From Thamnidium elegans (lineage: Eukaryota; Mucoromycota; Mucoromycetes; Mucorales; Mucoraceae): DNA of 64,000 bases. Below are positions 61,577 through 64,000 of the stretch, one piece after another. Below the pieces are notes generated by a model. That model had not been told where the DNA came from and searched no databases. It saw only the letters and a program-made list of their open reading frames with translations. A program made the translations under genes and the position numbers. The number at the start of each line of letters is the position of its first letter. The first letter of the stretch is position 1. The DNA is taken from the NCBI GenBank assembly GCA_025201345.1, contig JAIXMG010000004.1, positions 186,001 through 250,000 on the forward strand. The letters are read 5' to 3'.

Positions 61577-62041
61577 TTTTTTCCAAAAAAAAAAAAAAAA
61601 AAAAAAATGGTGTTAGTGTAAGGAATAAGTGAAGAAGGAAGAAGACAAGTAGTAAAATCAAGAATAAAATATTTCATATGAGCAGCTGATATATAATAGG
61701 CTGGCCCTATTAGGATAGAGTGACCATGTTTTAAAAATACGTGGCCAGGTATAGAGATTTCGGCATCTTGCTCAAATTTAATGGGGCATAAAACTTTATT
61801 TCTAGAAATTGCTGACATTCACATACTGATAAAATAACGGAAACCATATAAAAATTAATCTCTTGTACAGATAAATTTGATTGTTGGAACTGTTTATCCG
61901 TCGCACATCCGCTGTGAAAGCAAAAAAATTAAGATGGAGCGCGTGACGTATTTAATAGCATGACTTGTTTTTCGCACTCATGCAAAAAAGGCAACACTCC
62001 TTTTTTTGTCAATTCTTTAGCACTTATCATTTCTAAAGACA

Positions 62042-62166
62042 ATGACTAAACGAAAATTAAAGAGTGAAAATACTTATCCTATTTGGCTTGAGTCTGCATC
62101 TAAACTTGTCCCTCCTTACGACTATTTTTTATTTGCGGAATTAGCAAACAATAGCGAACCCTTAAC
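62042..62166 (+). pseudogene. Short open frame truncated by a MITE
   Basis: ATG at 62042 opens about 41 codons of ordinary composition (TYPIWLESASKLVPPYDYFLF) that run directly into the MITE at 62169, where the frame ends at 62296 inside the element. It may be the original 5' end of the gene now starting at 62389, or an unrelated fragment. Confidence 0.4.
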
Positions 62167-62168
62167 TA

Positions 62169-62339
62169 CAGTAGCGGCTCTATTTAAGGATGGCCAAAAT
62201 TCTCAGGAAATCACCCTTAAATCGATTATTAGCGATAATAGTGGTGTTAAAGCGGGGGACGGAAGAAGGTGTCCTGGAGAACCCACCCTTAAATAGAGCC
62301 TACCCTTAAATCGAACACCCTTAAATAGAGCTGCTACTG
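62169..62339 (+). mobile_element. MITE, CAGTAGC family, copy 2
   Basis: 171-bp element with inverted ends CAGTAGCGGCTCTATTTAAG and CAGTAGCAGCTCTATTTAAG (right end read on the minus strand), flanked by TA (62167-62168 and 62340-62341). Internal copies of the cccttaaat motif repeat near the right end. The same family as 39587-39763, inserted in opposite orientation. No coding capacity. Confidence 0.87.
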
Positions 62340-62388
62340 TAATTGTTCATACCATCAATTGTTGCTAAAAGCTTTATTGCAAGCAAAC

Positions 62389-63194
62389 ATGTCCAATACC
62401 AACAATATAACTAGCGCCATTAACAAGTTTAAGGTAAATATGAATTTGACTTAAAATAGTAGTTTATTTAAACCAAAGCTTTTTTTTAGAACCGTAATGT
62501 AGTAAATAATGTCTTCAATAAAAGTTATACAGAATATTGGAACGCCAGGTCCTTATCAGCCAGCAGCACCCATTTACGCGAGGAGTCGGCAAGCGTCATT
62601 AAAGAAGTACGAGACAGTGTTTTTAGCTCTATAAGAAAGAGAGTGAGTACTTAAATCTTTTTTTATTGGCTGATATATTCAAACTAACTCACAATCTGAT
62701 AGATTAAAGCGACCCCTGCTTCAGAAGATGATGCCTATGATTCTTCTTCTAGTAATAACCAAAATACGTCTACAGAGGAATTTGATGTTGCCAATCATTT
62801 GAATGAAGCGAATACTCAATTTAAGTTGTAAGTGTGTTCGTTTTCAAATATGTAGTAAAGAATATATTTATAATGACTTTTCTAAAAGGTTCACTGGTCC
62901 TTCTCTTCTTAACCTTGACGAAGAGAGACTCACGGGTCTTGTTAATGAAGAAATCCTACAAGAAATCAAAGTTGACACTAATTTGGCTCCTTTTGAGCTT
63001 AGTGAAGCGGCTACTACGCTCATAGCTAAAATTGGAGAGTCTGTTCCAAGTTCGCACAAGTTACGAAGTATCATTCGAAAGAGCATGGGAGAAAACGATG
63101 ACTTTGATTTAATGGAAATGTACGATATTAACTTTATTGAGACTCTTTCGAATCACTAGTATGTAAAAAATTTATCAGCGTAGTGCTCATTTAA

Positions 63195-63239
<45 letters not shown>

Positions 63240-63939
63240 GCTTAAATTTAATTGATAGTCCTTTAGCCCTTTGCTTGGCACACAACTAGAAAGAACTGCA
63301 GCTGTTAATACTACAATTATCACTCTTAACAATCTATTTATTGATGTAAACGATGTAATAGGTTTTAAATGATGAATATTAATATTTATATTACTTTAAT
63401 AATACGTGCTAAAAATGGTTTCTTTTTTGATAGGTATGAGGTACGCACCCATATGACAAAAAATCAAAAATGGGATGGAATTGGGTTTAGTGTAAACGAC
63501 AAAAAACTAACACCTGTATTAATCGAGTTCTCTGGAGGCATTAGATTTGCTAACAATGATACAAAAGAAAATCATGATGTGGTTAAGCTAGCTTCTGCTT
63601 GTAAGAAATCAATCGAGTATATTACGGCTACAACTGATTTAACTGTACCAGTACCCGAATATGTTGTAAGATTTTACGGTACGTAAATTTTATTAGTGGG
63701 TTTTATTTGGCTTGCACTAATTTGATGTTACTTTTATAGACGCTCATATTTACTTTGAATCAGTTATCAAGTTGGATGAAGATCTTTATGTCCGCAGAAC
63801 TTATACAGTAGTACCAATTCCCATCAGACCTGCCTTGCTTAAAGAATTTCTGGCTAAAACAGAGGATATGTATCAATGGAGAAATGCAGTAATTAATTTG
63901 ATTAAGATCGTTGATGAAAAACAAAAGCATTACCATTAG
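62389..63939 (+). CDS. Uncharacterised Mucoralean protein, structure uncertain
   Basis: Supported exons: 62389-62433, 62490-62642, 62703-62827, 62889-63158, probably 63267 to about 63370, then from about 63434 to 63678 and 63740-63939 (stop TAG). The N-terminal part is Ser-rich; an acidic helical middle (LLNLDEERLTGLVNEEIL) follows. The C-terminal part reads YEVRTHMTKNQKWDG, PVLIEFSGGIRF and FYDAHIYFESVIKLDEDLYVRRTY and ends KHYH. I recognise this pattern as common among hypothetical Mucorales proteins of unknown function. The join between exons near 63370 and 63434 does not keep frame with canonical GT-AG, so a frameshift, an unusual splice site or decay is possible. A 39-nt T run sits in the intron at 63198-63236. 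Confidence 0.6.
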
Positions 63940-64000
63940 TTTTAGTAGTCTCTACCCTCCCAAATCTGTGACCAATTGGAGTTCAAAAAATCGATCAATT

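Larger units (their letters stand above)
61577..62388. other. Intergenic region with MITE and a short coding fragment
   Basis: 61577-62041 is the shared upstream region of divergent genes; a minus-strand frame (61818-61555) of 87 codons has no recognisable motif. The coding fragment (62042-62166) and MITE (62169-62339) are listed separately. Confidence 0.5.

Noticed and set aside
1..64000. CRISPR arrays, riboswitches, operons and Shine-Dalgarno sites
   Set aside because: The window is eukaryotic nuclear DNA with spliced genes; no such prokaryotic features are present.

Overview
The window is nuclear DNA of a filamentous fungus, most probably a member of the Mucorales (Mucoromycota). The evidence is very AT-rich intergenic DNA full of poly-T and poly-A runs, genes split by many introns of about 50-80 nt, a large CotH spore-coat-kinase-like family, and fungal versions of Spt20, Yaf9, Sec5, Vac14, Mkk, alpha-arrestin and a membrane ADAM protease. 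The species cannot be named from sequence alone. There are no prokaryotic features, rRNA genes or recognisable tRNAs. All exon structures below were built by hand from splice signals and reading frame.

Left part (1-24 kb), housekeeping genes: a DUG1-like dipeptidase (cut by the window edge), dUTPase, a small membrane protein with a PPxY-type tail, a C2H2 zinc-finger protein resembling Iec1, an alpha-arrestin, a Mkk1/2-type MAP kinase kinase, a Sel1-repeat Nif1/Dsf2-like protein, an F-BAR/SH3 cytokinesis-type protein, SAGA subunit Spt20, YEATS protein Yaf9 and exocyst subunit Sec5. A 155-bp TA-flanked foldback element lies at 5.1 kb.

Middle (25.4-45.6 kb): six CotH-like genes in the same orientation, five close paralogues (A-E) and one divergent copy (F). 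They share exon lengths of 240, 363 or 354, and about 600 nt, and A-E share a TATA box. In all five close copies a 28-nt upstream segment can splice in frame onto the first long exon. This hidden exon would restore a start codon to copy A (1-nt deletion) and copy D (ATG to CTG). Copy C has lost a splice acceptor and altered a donor, and is probably broken. B and C share a nearly identical tract through exon 3, intron 3 and exon 4, suggesting gene conversion. The upstream regions of B and E are duplicates, and a MITE has inserted only in E's copy.

Right part (45.6-64 kb): an ER DnaJ (Scj1-like) ending in HDEF, a small coiled-coil protein, an ADAM-type metalloprotease with disintegrin and transmembrane regions, a decayed Tc1/mariner transposase, VAC14, two tandem cytochrome P450 genes with matching exon structure, a second MITE, and an uncharacterised gene at the right edge. 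The genes have separate promoters; apart from the CotH and P450 tandem families there is no sign of functional clustering.
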